This document shows, in pieces, positions 28,501 through 35,712 of a DNA stretch of 54,116 nt. The notes under the pieces are model-generated. The model was not told the origin of the DNA and made no database searches. It was given only the letters and a program-made list of their open reading frames with translations. The stretch is from Chitinophagaceae bacterium (GTDB taxonomy: Bacteria > Bacteroidota > Bacteroidia > Chitinophagales > Chitinophagaceae), in NCBI GenBank assembly GCA_020847395.1, contig JADLCD010000101.1, positions 1 through 54,116 on the forward strand, in the 5' to 3' direction. The translations under genes and the position numbers were made by a program. Position 1 is the stretch's first letter. Each line of letters begins with the position of its first letter.

Positions 28501-29859
28501 CAGCCGGCAGAAAACTTTACACTGGGGAATGATACCTTAATTTGCCCTGGTGACACTTTAAGATTAAGCCCGGGAAATTATTTCAACAGTTATCTTTGGC
28601 AAGATCTCTCAACCGATTCTGTATTTACTGCAACCCAACCCGGGCTGTATACCACAAAGGTTACTAATAGTTGCGGAGATGAGCTGAAAGATACATTGTT
28701 ACTAACGTTTGGTATTGTTCCACCATTATCGATTGGTGCAGACACAACTGTTTGTGCATTATCGCCATACAATATAAAGGCATCTTCAGGGTTCATTACA
28801 TATAACTGGAATGCCCCAGACCTGGTTCAACAACAAGATGCTTCTGCTACCCTTATACCTCACAACCCACAAAATGTTATCGTGCGGGCATTAACCGTTG
28901 ATGGTTGTGCTGCGGGAGATACGTTAAATCTGCAAACTATCACCGTTATACCTATCCATCTTGGAAACGACACCAGTTTTTGTACAGGTGGTTCAGTTGT
29001 ATTATCGGCCGGTTCAGGTTATGGAGTGTATGAGTGGAGCACAGGCAGTGGCAACGAAATGATAACGGCACAAACTGCGGGAACCTATTGGATCAAAGCA
29101 ACAGACAATAATGGATGTATAACCCGCGACAGCCTTGTGATCAATACCGTGTTTCCGCTTCCTTCCATCAATCTCGGAAAAGATTTCGATGTCTGTGCCG
29201 GCTCAACCGTGCAATTGTCTGCTGGTAATTTCCAGTCCTATCTTTGGATGGATGGTTCAACCGCTTCTAAATACAATGTTAGTACTACAGGTACTTATTG
29301 GGTAGAAGTACAAGATCAGCATAAGTGTACTAACAGAGATACTGTGCTTGTAAAAAATGAGCTGCGACCACCCTCAAAATTTCTGCCTGCGGTGGATAGT
29401 CTTTGTCAATATGAATCTATTGAGCTTGGTGCTAATAAGCGCTTTGCCAGCTATCATTGGTCAACGGGTTCACCATTACCAACAATAACCGTGAGTGATG
29501 CGGGCAGTTATATGTTAACCGTAACCGATGATCAGGGTTGTTCCGGGAGCGACACGACACTCGTTATAGAAAAAGCCTGTATGAGCGGGCTGTTTATTCC
29601 TTCTGCATTTACGCCTAATAGAGACAAGCTAAATGATGTTTTTAAAGCAAAAGCATTTGGTATTGTAGTCTCGTTTAGGCTGGAAGTACACAACCGTTTT
29701 GGAGAGATTGTTTTTTTTACAACTGATCCAAAGAAGGGTTGGGATGGCACATTAAATGGAATAGAAGTTCCTTCGGGCATATTTGTATGGCAGTGCTTCT
29801 GCACCTTTGAAGGAGGTGCTCCACTTTACAGAAAAGGAACGGTTACGCTTATCCGTTAG
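25513..29859 (+). CDS. Giant secreted surface protein with type IX secretion (type B) sorting domain
   Basis: 1448 residues with a signal peptide (cleaved near MPAYAQ). The first ~950 residues form repeated beta-propeller or WD/YVTN-like blades, each with a G(N/D)(Y/F)xx(V/T)G-type strand (RDGNYIVLGNIILP, SSGDFVITGLVDDGN, KDAEGNYYIVGTGLG, SADEDIYLSGGIVVP). Several Ig/PKD-like modules follow, each with a motif such as LGNDTLICPGDTLRLSPG and a YxWxx(L/G)S strand. The last ~85 residues are the gliding-motility C-terminal-domain type B signal: FIPSAFTPNRDKLNDVFK, FRLEVHNRFGEIVFFTT, WDGTLNGIEVPSGIFVWQCF. The product should cross the outer membrane by T9SS and be anchored or released there. Ligand unknown. 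Confidence 0.9.
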   Translation: MNFTKPRNFLSLVFFFLFMLCREMPAYAQRVKSNNSALSPHSLNIFPGDTGRNQVRFAELKNKRNAITGNRKADADLCNTSTYFSHIAAPAGKQIELKDIETARDGNYIVLGNIILPANKREGFIAVLDNVGNIVSSRIITVGNNATALFGCKMKSSGDFVITGLVDDGNNTIFAATLESTLSLRWLQTIQCPSQPVKTTIDIGEFDEVLVAAQLGSAIQYASFDKDGTFRWRWDVAPQGLVELVGFRALYGGIYCLMNNSLRNGLMVTEMVEISQQTGAVNSVYTKGNGEENKFITLGTYSGRLLTTGIRKDIGNQFKLERDIFYYSSEIETSHTYTMPIAVDFNCSAALDNAGDAIGLCNPSLGKLVYLKHFAYYGMRVQVSQEYNVPIGSSVTAIARSFDGGYLFGLNTAGNNEFLLLKTDSIGTVQGCSGQSLSVTSQEILKISNISSGAAVQNVATTVVAQTIGTGTLSLSPRFDCRQNYCPPAPIADTCFSTYYKTFRSGSYSDGFGPIYLMRNKRFVTHSARLDRVVGIYPEVTTGLRLLDEAGNFIKGVDVYLRDVSASFGSFQMDDKSIMMVHNASTTNTSAWTLTLVSDNLDILWTKSFESDGAQFYFGGSGVGDIHKDAEGNYYIVGTGLGYMEKPSVTVIKLDGSGNTVWLKKYALDKGWLGAVSVVSTASSVVAIIDGSNEGAVSVRLDKNTGQLLNSYIFAPTDAGYAYRRCVKYDQGQIFYAGDLQDNILLARFDSTGKPIGMRSIPQSSVPRAADVRNGNLYVQYYYYNGTKNIEVLLKVDTGLHVTMMQEYPFEDITMISNMAVSADEDIYLSGGIVVPDTYDSYAFLKKYNKNGEIGTCSHTPKIPTLVDIDPNPQPLGSAPLTVSINPILVAITFEPAKQNIFLSQILCSSAPQCTSISIAGPDSLCNIADSVEYKITKPLGCLLQPSWIYDTASAKLKSTTDTSAVFAFKKAGNVQLEATLDAGCIKVTDTLTVIIQPAENFTLGNDTLICPGDTLRLSPGNYFNSYLWQDLSTDSVFTATQPGLYTTKVTNSCGDELKDTLLLTFGIVPPLSIGADTTVCALSPYNIKASSGFITYNWNAPDLVQQQDASATLIPHNPQNVIVRALTVDGCAAGDTLNLQTITVIPIHLGNDTSFCTGGSVVLSAGSGYGVYEWSTGSGNEMITAQTAGTYWIKATDNNGCITRDSLVINTVFPLPSINLGKDFDVCAGSTVQLSAGNFQSYLWMDGSTASKYNVSTTGTYWVEVQDQHKCTNRDTVLVKNELRPPSKFLPAVDSLCQYESIELGANKRFASYHWSTGSPLPTITVSDAGSYMLTVTDDQGCSGSDTTLVIEKACMSGLFIPSAFTPNRDKLNDVFKAKAFGIVVSFRLEVHNRFGEIVFFTTDPKKGWDGTLNGIEVPSGIFVWQCFCTFEGGAPLYRKGTVTLIR

Positions 29860-29905
29860 CGTATATGATTTCAGGAATTACACTCCCTGATAAGAAATAT
29901 ACTTG

Positions 29906-31075
29906 CTAATCTTTACCGGCAACCGGCGGCTCCCATATCGATGCGCCTATATATCTTTCACGCCCCGTTATATTGTCCATGAAATAATATATCACTACCA
30001 CTTTTCCATCGGGTCGTTGTACAATCCTGGGGTAACCTATATCCTGCCCTGAGCCATCATTGCGTAAAATATATTCCTTACTCCACGATCTGCCATTATC
30101 ATTGCTAAGCCGGGCTCTTATATCGCTTGTTTTGATTTTAGCAGCGATGCTTTCTGCGTTTGACCTGTAGCCGTATACCAGGCAAATGCGTCCGTCTTTC
30201 AATTTTATCATCGCAGGAGGGTTGCCTATGCCGGTATCGTCAGAAGCGTTTTGCAATGGCGTCCAGCTTTTACCATTGTCAGATGAAAGCCATGCAGGAA
30301 TCAAACTAATACCTCCTTCTTTTTTTCGGGTGGTTACCAAAATTTCATTGTTTGATATCCGCACTGATGCGGGCATAATATCATAGTCCTTCGGTTCTTC
30401 GCCTATGCGTGACAGTAATGACCAGTTTTTGCCACCATCTGTTGTACGCACACATATTACCCTGCCCTCTTTGCCATTTGATTTTGCCGCTGTTATAAAA
30501 AGTGTGCATTCGTTTTTTCCGTCAATAATATAATCTGTTCTGGCGGCTGTGCCGGGTGTTCCAAAATTGGGCAAAGCAAATGGTCCGTTCCAGTTATGTC
30601 CTTTATCGTATGAATACCAATAGCGCGATTCACCTGCATCGCCGTTGGAATAAGCCGTTAAAGCAAAACCCGCATGTTGAAAGTTAATGGGTTCTGTTAG
30701 TTGTATTACTTTTTGTTGCGGCACATCGGTTCTTGGCTTTGCTACAAAATGTCCGTGTGGCACCAGCCCTTTTGTTGCAGGATCTTCAATTACCCAGGTA
30801 CTACCGCCATCCATGCTTCTTGCAAGTAAATGCAGTTGTGGTTTATCCCTGTCTATATTATGTTTTGATCCGAGGTCTTTATAAAATCCTTTTGAAAACC
30901 CAACCAGTATTTCATTACCCCATATCCAGATGCCGTTATTCGCCGGCCATCCGCCGTACATGCCGGGTTCATAATACACTTTTACGTGTTGCACATCTTT
31001 AGCATTAACCTGGGCCGGTAAATTATTGTTTACAATCAGCAGTGAAATTGAAAGGGAGAGCATACATTTTTTCAT
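29906..31075 (-). CDS. Sialidase-fold (BNR/Asp-box) secreted protein
   Basis: 389 residues from the ATG at 31075; a TTG two codons upstream also fits. A signal peptide ends near NLPAQ. Five Asp-box motifs S/TxDxGxxW are visible: SMDGGSTW, SYDKGHNW, TTDGGKNW, SSDNGKSW and SNDNGRSW, spaced as in a six-bladed propeller. This is the fold of exo-sialidases and related exo-arabinanases (GH33/GH93-like); a catalytic arginine triad cannot be assigned with confidence, so substrate is open. It stands alone, convergent with the T9SS cargo gene on its right end, with a 46-bp gap. Confidence 0.85.
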   Translation of the reverse strand: MKKCMLSLSISLLIVNNNLPAQVNAKDVQHVKVYYEPGMYGGWPANNGIWIWGNEILVGFSKGFYKDLGSKHNIDRDKPQLHLLARSMDGGSTWVIEDPATKGLVPHGHFVAKPRTDVPQQKVIQLTEPINFQHAGFALTAYSNGDAGESRYWYSYDKGHNWNGPFALPNFGTPGTAARTDYIIDGKNECTLFITAAKSNGKEGRVICVRTTDGGKNWSLLSRIGEEPKDYDIMPASVRISNNEILVTTRKKEGGISLIPAWLSSDNGKSWTPLQNASDDTGIGNPPAMIKLKDGRICLVYGYRSNAESIAAKIKTSDIRARLSNDNGRSWSKEYILRNDGSGQDIGYPRIVQRPDGKVVVIYYFMDNITGRERYIGASIWEPPVAGKD

Positions 31076-31234
31076 ACACAAAATCAGCTTTATAATAGTG
31101 TAAAGACAAATAACAGCGCTGTATACTTATGTAGAGTATCTAACTTTTTGAGCAGTATTAATTATGATGTAACTTTTAAAAATCGGCTATTCTTAAAATC
31201 ACAAAGCTTATGCACCCGGGAGCTTCATCTATAT

Positions 31235-31259
31235 AAAAAATCCCGGCAACCACCAGGAT
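31235..31259 (-). terminator. Terminator of the amidase-Dabb operon
   Basis: On the minus strand ATCCTGG-TGGTTG-CCGGGAT forms a 7-bp stem with one G-U pair, followed by six T residues, 25 bp past the stop of the Dabb gene. Confidence 0.75.
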
Positions 31260-31283
31260 ATTACAATTTCTTTCCAATAAGAA

Positions 31284-31601
31284 TTACACATCAACAGAAT
31301 CAAATACCACAACCTTCTTCCACAAATGTTTACACTCGTCTACAAATTTCAGGTGTATAGGGTCTACCTGGTAACTGTCCTGATCCGCTTTGTTTTTAAA
31401 CAGCAGCATCCACGATATGGAATATGAGCGGTCAATAACATCGCGATTGGTATCAGCGGGTTTGCCAATATGAAATGAGGCAATGGTTGTAACTGCTGAT
31501 AATTTTTTTAATCCTGCTACCAGTTGATTAAAATCTTCTTTGCTTTCCGGGTTGTTTAACCAGAAATAAACATGATGAATGAATGTACCTTTTTCTATCA
31601 T
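31284..31601 (-). CDS. Dabb (stress-responsive alpha/beta barrel) domain protein
   Basis: 105 residues, one complete Dabb domain: TFIHHVYFWLNNPESKEDFN at the N-terminus with the conserved H-x-V-x-F pattern, a central HIGKPADTNRDVIDRSYS, WMLLFKNKADQDSYQVDPIH and a C-terminal FVDECKHLWKKVVVFDSVDV. These ferredoxin-like dimers are cytoplasmic. Most have no known reaction, though some relatives are polyketide or olivetolic acid cyclases. It starts 18 bp after the amidase gene and shares its transcript. Confidence 0.88.
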   Translation of the reverse strand: MIEKGTFIHHVYFWLNNPESKEDFNQLVAGLKKLSAVTTIASFHIGKPADTNRDVIDRSYSISWMLLFKNKADQDSYQVDPIHLKFVDECKHLWKKVVVFDSVDV

Positions 31602-31619
31602 AACCTGAGTATTTACAAT

Positions 31620-32798
31620 TTATTTTATTTTTTTAAGCCAGTCGTTTATTCCATCAAATATTTTTTTGGCAACTGCTGTTCTGAATTTTGGATCAAGAAT
31701 TTTTTTCTCGTCATCAATATTGCTCAAAAATGCAACTTCCACAAGGCAGTTAGGATAATCTGTTGGACCGCTCAGTGCAAAATTAAAACTACCTACATTG
31801 CCTATTTCTACCAGCTTAAGTTCAAGCATTTTTTTTAAAACGGATTGAGATAAACTGCGGAACCCGATATAACGGTAATACGTACTCGTACCTTTTATCA
31901 GTGCATTGCCAGATGAGTTAAGGTGTATACTGATGAGTATATCAGGATTCCAGGCTTTCAGCATTTCAACTCTTTCTATCATATCCAGCGTGGTATCTGA
32001 AGTTCGGGTCATAAAAGTGTTTACCTTATTCTTCCGCAATAGTTTATTTAATTCAGTGGCGATTCTTAGCGTATAATCTTTTTCGAGAATGCCCGTTTTT
32101 ACACCAGATGCGCCAAGATTTGTTCCTCCATGTCCTGCATCAATGGCAACTTTCAGTTTGCTTAAAACTAAAACAGGCGGTTGGCGTTTTACGCGGACAA
32201 TCAATTTAGGAAATACACTATCATACGAAATATTATAACCCCAATGCTGGTTGTGTTTTAGTTCAATAAATACCCGCATCACATCATCTTCGGTTTGTTC
32301 ATACCAGGTATTTTTAATTTCTTTTACCGAGCTAAACTGGGATATCCAGTTGCTGTTAGATGTAGCGCCAAAAATATCTATAGCAATACGCGAAGGATTA
32401 ATTTGCTGAACGCTTCTGTATGGTAATCTTTCATCAAGATTGATGGTTACATAATCAAAGCCGGTTGTATCATTACCATACACGCGCCAATTTGATGTAA
32501 GGTAATAAGGCCTTGATCTTTTATCAGGCAGTATTTTTACATTTTCTTTGCTGATATACGCGGAATGATTTTTAGAAAGCTTAACCCTGTAATCTCCATC
32601 TGCAGAATCTATAACCGGCATTACAATTCCCGAATCAAGATAAGTCATTTTGGCGCCGCCAAGCCGGTCATCGCCCAAACCATATTCCAGGTAAGGTAAC
32701 CTGCCAATGGTTTGCACCATTATTGATTTGTGTGTTGAATCCTGCGCGGTTAGTTGCAGGTAAACAAATGTTAACAATACGGTGAGTATATGTTTCAT
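31620..32798 (-). CDS. N-acetylmuramoyl-L-alanine amidase (Amidase_3)
   Basis: 392 residues from the ATG at 32798, which opens the signal peptide MKHILTVLLTFVYLQLTAQ; the longer frame upstream lacks any such signal. The N-terminal half contains an SH3-like stretch (about 30-85) and an AMIN-like beta region. The zinc-dependent catalytic domain (about 205-390) has VAIDAGHGGTNLGASG (His ligand), GILEKDYTLRIATELN (Glu ligand), LISIHLNSSGN (His ligand) and the catalytic Glu in CLVEVAFLSN. It cleaves the stem peptide from MurNAc in the periplasm, normally during cell separation. First gene of a two-gene unit with the Dabb protein. Confidence 0.93.
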   Translation of the reverse strand: MKHILTVLLTFVYLQLTAQDSTHKSIMVQTIGRLPYLEYGLGDDRLGGAKMTYLDSGIVMPVIDSADGDYRVKLSKNHSAYISKENVKILPDKRSRPYYLTSNWRVYGNDTTGFDYVTINLDERLPYRSVQQINPSRIAIDIFGATSNSNWISQFSSVKEIKNTWYEQTEDDVMRVFIELKHNQHWGYNISYDSVFPKLIVRVKRQPPVLVLSKLKVAIDAGHGGTNLGASGVKTGILEKDYTLRIATELNKLLRKNKVNTFMTRTSDTTLDMIERVEMLKAWNPDILISIHLNSSGNALIKGTSTYYRYIGFRSLSQSVLKKMLELKLVEIGNVGSFNFALSGPTDYPNCLVEVAFLSNIDDEKKILDPKFRTAVAKKIFDGINDWLKKIK

Positions 32799-32819
32799 GC
32801 AGTGAAGATATGGTAAAAA

Positions 32820-32852
32820 GAAAACCCCACGGCAGGCTATGCGGGGGTTTCT
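32820..32852 (-). terminator. Orphan minus-strand terminator upstream of the amidase gene
   Basis: On the minus strand AACCCC...GGGGTT with a GC-rich interior is followed by TTTTCTTTTT. It lies 22 bp upstream of the amidase start, while the L,D-transpeptidase gene already has its own terminator about 170 bp further upstream. It may therefore end a short independent transcript, or attenuate the amidase. Confidence 0.6.
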
Positions 32853-32964
32853 GAATCCTAACTTATACAAGCGCGGAACTATCTTATAATAGAGTACGTT
32901 ATTTATTTCATCGTTGCAACGGCTCTGTTAATATACGATGAATAATGTAAAGAGGTTGGGAATT

Positions 32965-33000
32965 ATTTATTGCCCCGCCCTTAAGGGCGGGGCAATAAAT
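32965..33000. repeat. 36-bp perfect palindrome
   Basis: ATTTATTGCCCCGCCCTT followed by its exact reverse complement, with no loop. GC-rich core in AT-rich surroundings. It abuts the L,D-transpeptidase terminator and could be a second terminator hairpin for either strand or a dispersed intergenic palindrome; no T-run of note follows it. Confidence 0.8.
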
Positions 33001-33002
33001 GC

Positions 33003-33029
33003 AAAAAGCCATCTTTTTAAGACGGCTTT
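33003..33029 (-). terminator. Terminator of the L,D-transpeptidase gene
   Basis: On the minus strand AAAGCCGTCTT pairs with AAGATGGCTTT over 11 bp with one G-U pair and a 3-nt loop, and five T residues follow. On the plus strand the wobble becomes an A-C mismatch, so it is specific to the minus strand. It starts 33 bp past the stop at 33062. Confidence 0.8.
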
Positions 33030-33061
33030 CTAATATCAAAACACCATTAATGTAACTGTAG

Positions 33062-33661
33062 CTATTTTTCGATAACAACTTCCGTGCCTATGGGAAGCAT
33101 ATCATATAACTCTGCCATATCACTGTATCTAACAGAAATACAACCTGCAGTCCAGTTAATATATTTATCAATAACCCATTCTTCATTAGGGCGTGTGCCA
33201 TGTATACCTACGCCACCACCAATGGTTGCTTTTTTAGGTATTGTGCCGGCAGCCTTTCTTGAATTAAATCTTGCATAACTTTCTTTTGTGGGATAATCAA
33301 GCGCAAGAAATTTGCCCCATTGTTTATGAATTCTTTTACCAATGATTTTAAAACTTCCTTCAGGAGTTAGCCTGTCGCCTTCCATCTTTTTATCTTCCTG
33401 GCTTTTATTCCCAAACACTACCGGGTATGTGCCATACCATCCGTCTTCATCATATATCGTCATTTCGTAAGCGCTCTTTTTAATAACCACTTTGTAAGAA
33501 CCCGCCGCTGCTTTAATGTTTTCATGTTTTGCTCCTCCAAGTGAAGTGTCTGCAACATCACTTACATTTTTAATAGTGGCTAATGTTGAACCTTTAAGGC
33601 CCTGCATAAAAACACAGGAAAAAATTGCGAGCGATGATAAAAGGATTCGGATAGAGCTCAT
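33062..33661 (-). CDS. L,D-transpeptidase (YkuD domain)
   Basis: 199 residues with a signal peptide (MSSIRILLSSLAIFSCVFMQ). The YkuD domain (about 50-199) holds the conserved GIHGTRPNE with its catalytic His and the nucleophile in NWTAGCISVRYSDM; both catalytic residues are in place. Upstream motifs (KKSAYEMTIYDEDGWYGTYP, MEGDRLTPEGSFKI) match as well. It forms 3-3 cross-links in peptidoglycan or attaches proteins to it (family knowledge) in the periplasm. Single-gene unit with its own terminator; the 175 bp upstream show no clear promoter. Confidence 0.93.
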   Translation of the reverse strand: MSSIRILLSSLAIFSCVFMQGLKGSTLATIKNVSDVADTSLGGAKHENIKAAAGSYKVVIKKSAYEMTIYDEDGWYGTYPVVFGNKSQEDKKMEGDRLTPEGSFKIIGKRIHKQWGKFLALDYPTKESYARFNSRKAAGTIPKKATIGGGVGIHGTRPNEEWVIDKYINWTAGCISVRYSDMAELYDMLPIGTEVVIEK

Positions 33662-33836
33662 AGAGATTTTAATTAGCGTTATAAAAAACGAGTAGAAATT
33701 TTAAATATTTTCTCTTATCACTTTCTTTGACTTTTGTTAGCAGATAAAATTAAAATAACAACGTGTTAAATATTTTCTATTTAACGCAATATTTTCACAT
33801 TGATATTCAATGGCATTTATCTAATAAAAAACACCT

Positions 33837-34547
33837 TTATAAACCTGCTTTTAATTCGAGTAGAAATCCTTTCAATTTTTGTAGACGTTGTATGAGTTCA
33901 AAATTTTGTTGCGCCTTTGATTTATTCTTTTTTAAATAATCTTTTGCACCTTCAATGGTATATTTTCTTTGTCTTAACAAATGATGTATGAGATATAAAT
34001 TTTTTATGTCCTCAGGCCTGAAATGCCGGTCGCCCTTCCTGTTTTTTCTTGGTTTCAAAATATCAAATTCTGTTTCCCAATACCTGAGTAATGAAGCGTT
34101 AAGTTGAAACATTACAGAAACCTCGCCTATACTATAATATTGTTTTTTAAACAACACTTCATCTTCCGGGATGCTGATAAAATCAGATTCGCCTTCCATT
34201 TCTTTAAGCGATTTTCTGCCCCGCTTTCCTTTAACTGGTTTTGCAGAAACAGTTTTTGTTTTCCTGCCTTCTTTTAAAAGAACTTTTTCTTCTATTGTTA
34301 TATCCTTAGCCGGTATTTCTCCGGCAATAAATATACCCGCTTCTTCTTCTGCAGCTATACTGTTACCCAATGGCTCCCCGGTTGGCTCTATCGCAAAACT
34401 TTCTTCTGCTTCTTTTATAATTATGTTATCCTGTAGCGCAGTTAGTTTTTCCACAGCTTCTGAAGCAATTATACTGTTCCCTTTTGTTTCAACCTGCTTC
34501 GGTTGCTCATCAGGAATATTCTGAAATAAATCTAACTGCTTAAACAT
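33837..34547 (-). CDS. MerR-family regulator with N-terminal beta-clamp-like motif
   Basis: 236 residues. The MerR helix-turn-helix lies in the C-terminal half (about 136-205): YYSIGEVSVMFQLNASLLRY, WETEFDILKPRKNRKGDRHF, RPEDIKNLYLIHHLLRQRKY. A Lys/Leu helix finishes the protein. Residues 1-110 are acidic and low in complexity and carry two eye-catching elements: QLDLF at 4-8, an exact beta-sliding-clamp-binding pentapeptide, and an AT-hook-like KRGRK at 108-112. Related MerR proteins without a metal-binding tail are common in this phylum and have unknown targets. The gene is 51 bp downstream of the M23 peptidase and probably co-transcribed. What the clamp motif does is unknown. Confidence 0.85.
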   Translation of the reverse strand: MFKQLDLFQNIPDEQPKQVETKGNSIIASEAVEKLTALQDNIIIKEAEESFAIEPTGEPLGNSIAAEEEAGIFIAGEIPAKDITIEEKVLLKEGRKTKTVSAKPVKGKRGRKSLKEMEGESDFISIPEDEVLFKKQYYSIGEVSVMFQLNASLLRYWETEFDILKPRKNRKGDRHFRPEDIKNLYLIHHLLRQRKYTIEGAKDYLKKNKSKAQQNFELIQRLQKLKGFLLELKAGL

Positions 34548-34598
34548 TCCGCTAAATTAACGGTATACAGAAAAAATAATGCCGCGAATTATTAACAT

Positions 34599-35570
34599 TT
34601 AGTCAAAACTTTGATTACCCGCGGCAGCCATTTTAAGAATACGGTCAAACTGCTCAGGTGTAAGGTCATTATAGAAGAAGTAAATGGGGTCAATATGCTG
34701 CCCGTTTTTATGTACTTCGTAATGCACATGCGGGCCTGTAGATTTACCGGTACTACCCACCCAGCCAATCAATTCTCCCCTCTTAACTCTTTGCCCGGGC
34801 TTTACTTTTATTTTATATTGATGGCCGTATAGCGTTTCGTAGCCATACCCGTGGTCAAGAATAACATAATTACCATAACCATTGCCGGTATTGCCCGCAA
34901 GCTTTACTGCGCCATCGGCAGTAGCATAAATAGGTGTGCCCTGTGGCGCTGCAAAATCAAGCCCCGCATGCATTTTTACTGTTTTGTATACCGGGTCAAT
35001 GCGGTAACCAAAGCCCGATGCCATACGGCTTAAATCTTTATTGCTCACAGGTTGAATAGCAGGCGTGGCGGCAAGTAATTTCTCTTTATCCTTTATCATT
35101 CCCTCAATATCGGCGTAAGATTTTTTCTGGAAGTTCATACGATTCATCAGGTTGTCAACTACACCTGCAATAGAGTATGCCAGCTCATTATCTTCCATCC
35201 CTTCCGTAAGTTTTATTTCCTGCTGCTTTTCAAGCGATTTGGCGCGGGCACTATCAGGTATGGGGTTGGCCTCAAAAATTTCTCTGTATACGTGGTTATC
35301 CCTTTTTTCCAGTTCGGCCATCTGCAACTCCATCGACTTTATTTTATTGTTGAGGAGTACATAATCTTCCCGAATACGTTCATTATCCCTGCGCATTACT
35401 ACTTCCTTTGGTGAATCGAGCAGTTGCCACCCTAAAAAAACTATAATAAGAGCCGTTACAACAGCCGCGGCTAAAAAACCCAGCACGCGCAACAGCTTCA
35501 CACGAAGCGGAACTACCAGCTTTTCGTAGCGCAGCGTATTAGTATTATAATAGTATTTTATTTTTTTCAT
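34599..35570 (-). CDS. M23-family (LytM) metallopeptidase, membrane-anchored
   Basis: 323 residues from the ATG at 35570; a longer frame has a cysteine-rich, signal-less extension and is rejected. A basic N-terminus is followed by a membrane segment (about 28-46, LGFLAAAVVTALIIVFLGW), then a coiled coil (about 55-160). The LytM domain (about 200-310) shows HAGLDFAAPQGTPIYATADG (zinc His and Asp) and GPHVHYEVHKNG (HxH), so all ligands are present. It cuts peptidoglycan cross-links in the periplasm or acts as an amidase activator. It is divergent from alaS and precedes the MerR gene. Confidence 0.93.
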   Translation of the reverse strand: MKKIKYYYNTNTLRYEKLVVPLRVKLLRVLGFLAAAVVTALIIVFLGWQLLDSPKEVVMRRDNERIREDYVLLNNKIKSMELQMAELEKRDNHVYREIFEANPIPDSARAKSLEKQQEIKLTEGMEDNELAYSIAGVVDNLMNRMNFQKKSYADIEGMIKDKEKLLAATPAIQPVSNKDLSRMASGFGYRIDPVYKTVKMHAGLDFAAPQGTPIYATADGAVKLAGNTGNGYGNYVILDHGYGYETLYGHQYKIKVKPGQRVKRGELIGWVGSTGKSTGPHVHYEVHKNGQHIDPIYFFYNDLTPEQFDRILKMAAAGNQSFD

Positions 35571-35630
35571 TACAGGATGTCTGAAACATGGGTGGCCTTG
35601 CTTATCGCAAAAATCCAACCATAAATTAAC

Positions 35631-35638
35631 TACCTTCG
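35631..35638 (+). promoter_or_regulatory. Candidate -7 box for alaS
   Basis: TACCTTCG, one mismatch to TAnnTTTG, 74 bp upstream of the alaS ATG in the 142-bp divergent region shared with the M23 peptidase gene. No -33 element at normal spacing. Confidence 0.25.
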
Positions 35639-35712
35639 CACACTTCCCGGGGCAAGGGGGCAAATATAAAATTTAAACATTCAAACGGTATAAAAATTAT
35701 AAAAGTATAACG

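Noticed and set aside
32799-32870. N-terminal extension of the amidase
   Set aside because: It would bury the signal peptide and cover the terminator hairpin at 32820-32852.
32965-33000. CRISPR-like repeat
   Set aside because: Single palindrome with no spacer-repeat periodicity.
35571-35663. N-terminal extension of the M23 peptidase
   Set aside because: The added residues are Cys/Pro-rich without family support; the ATG at 35570 begins the membrane-anchored form.
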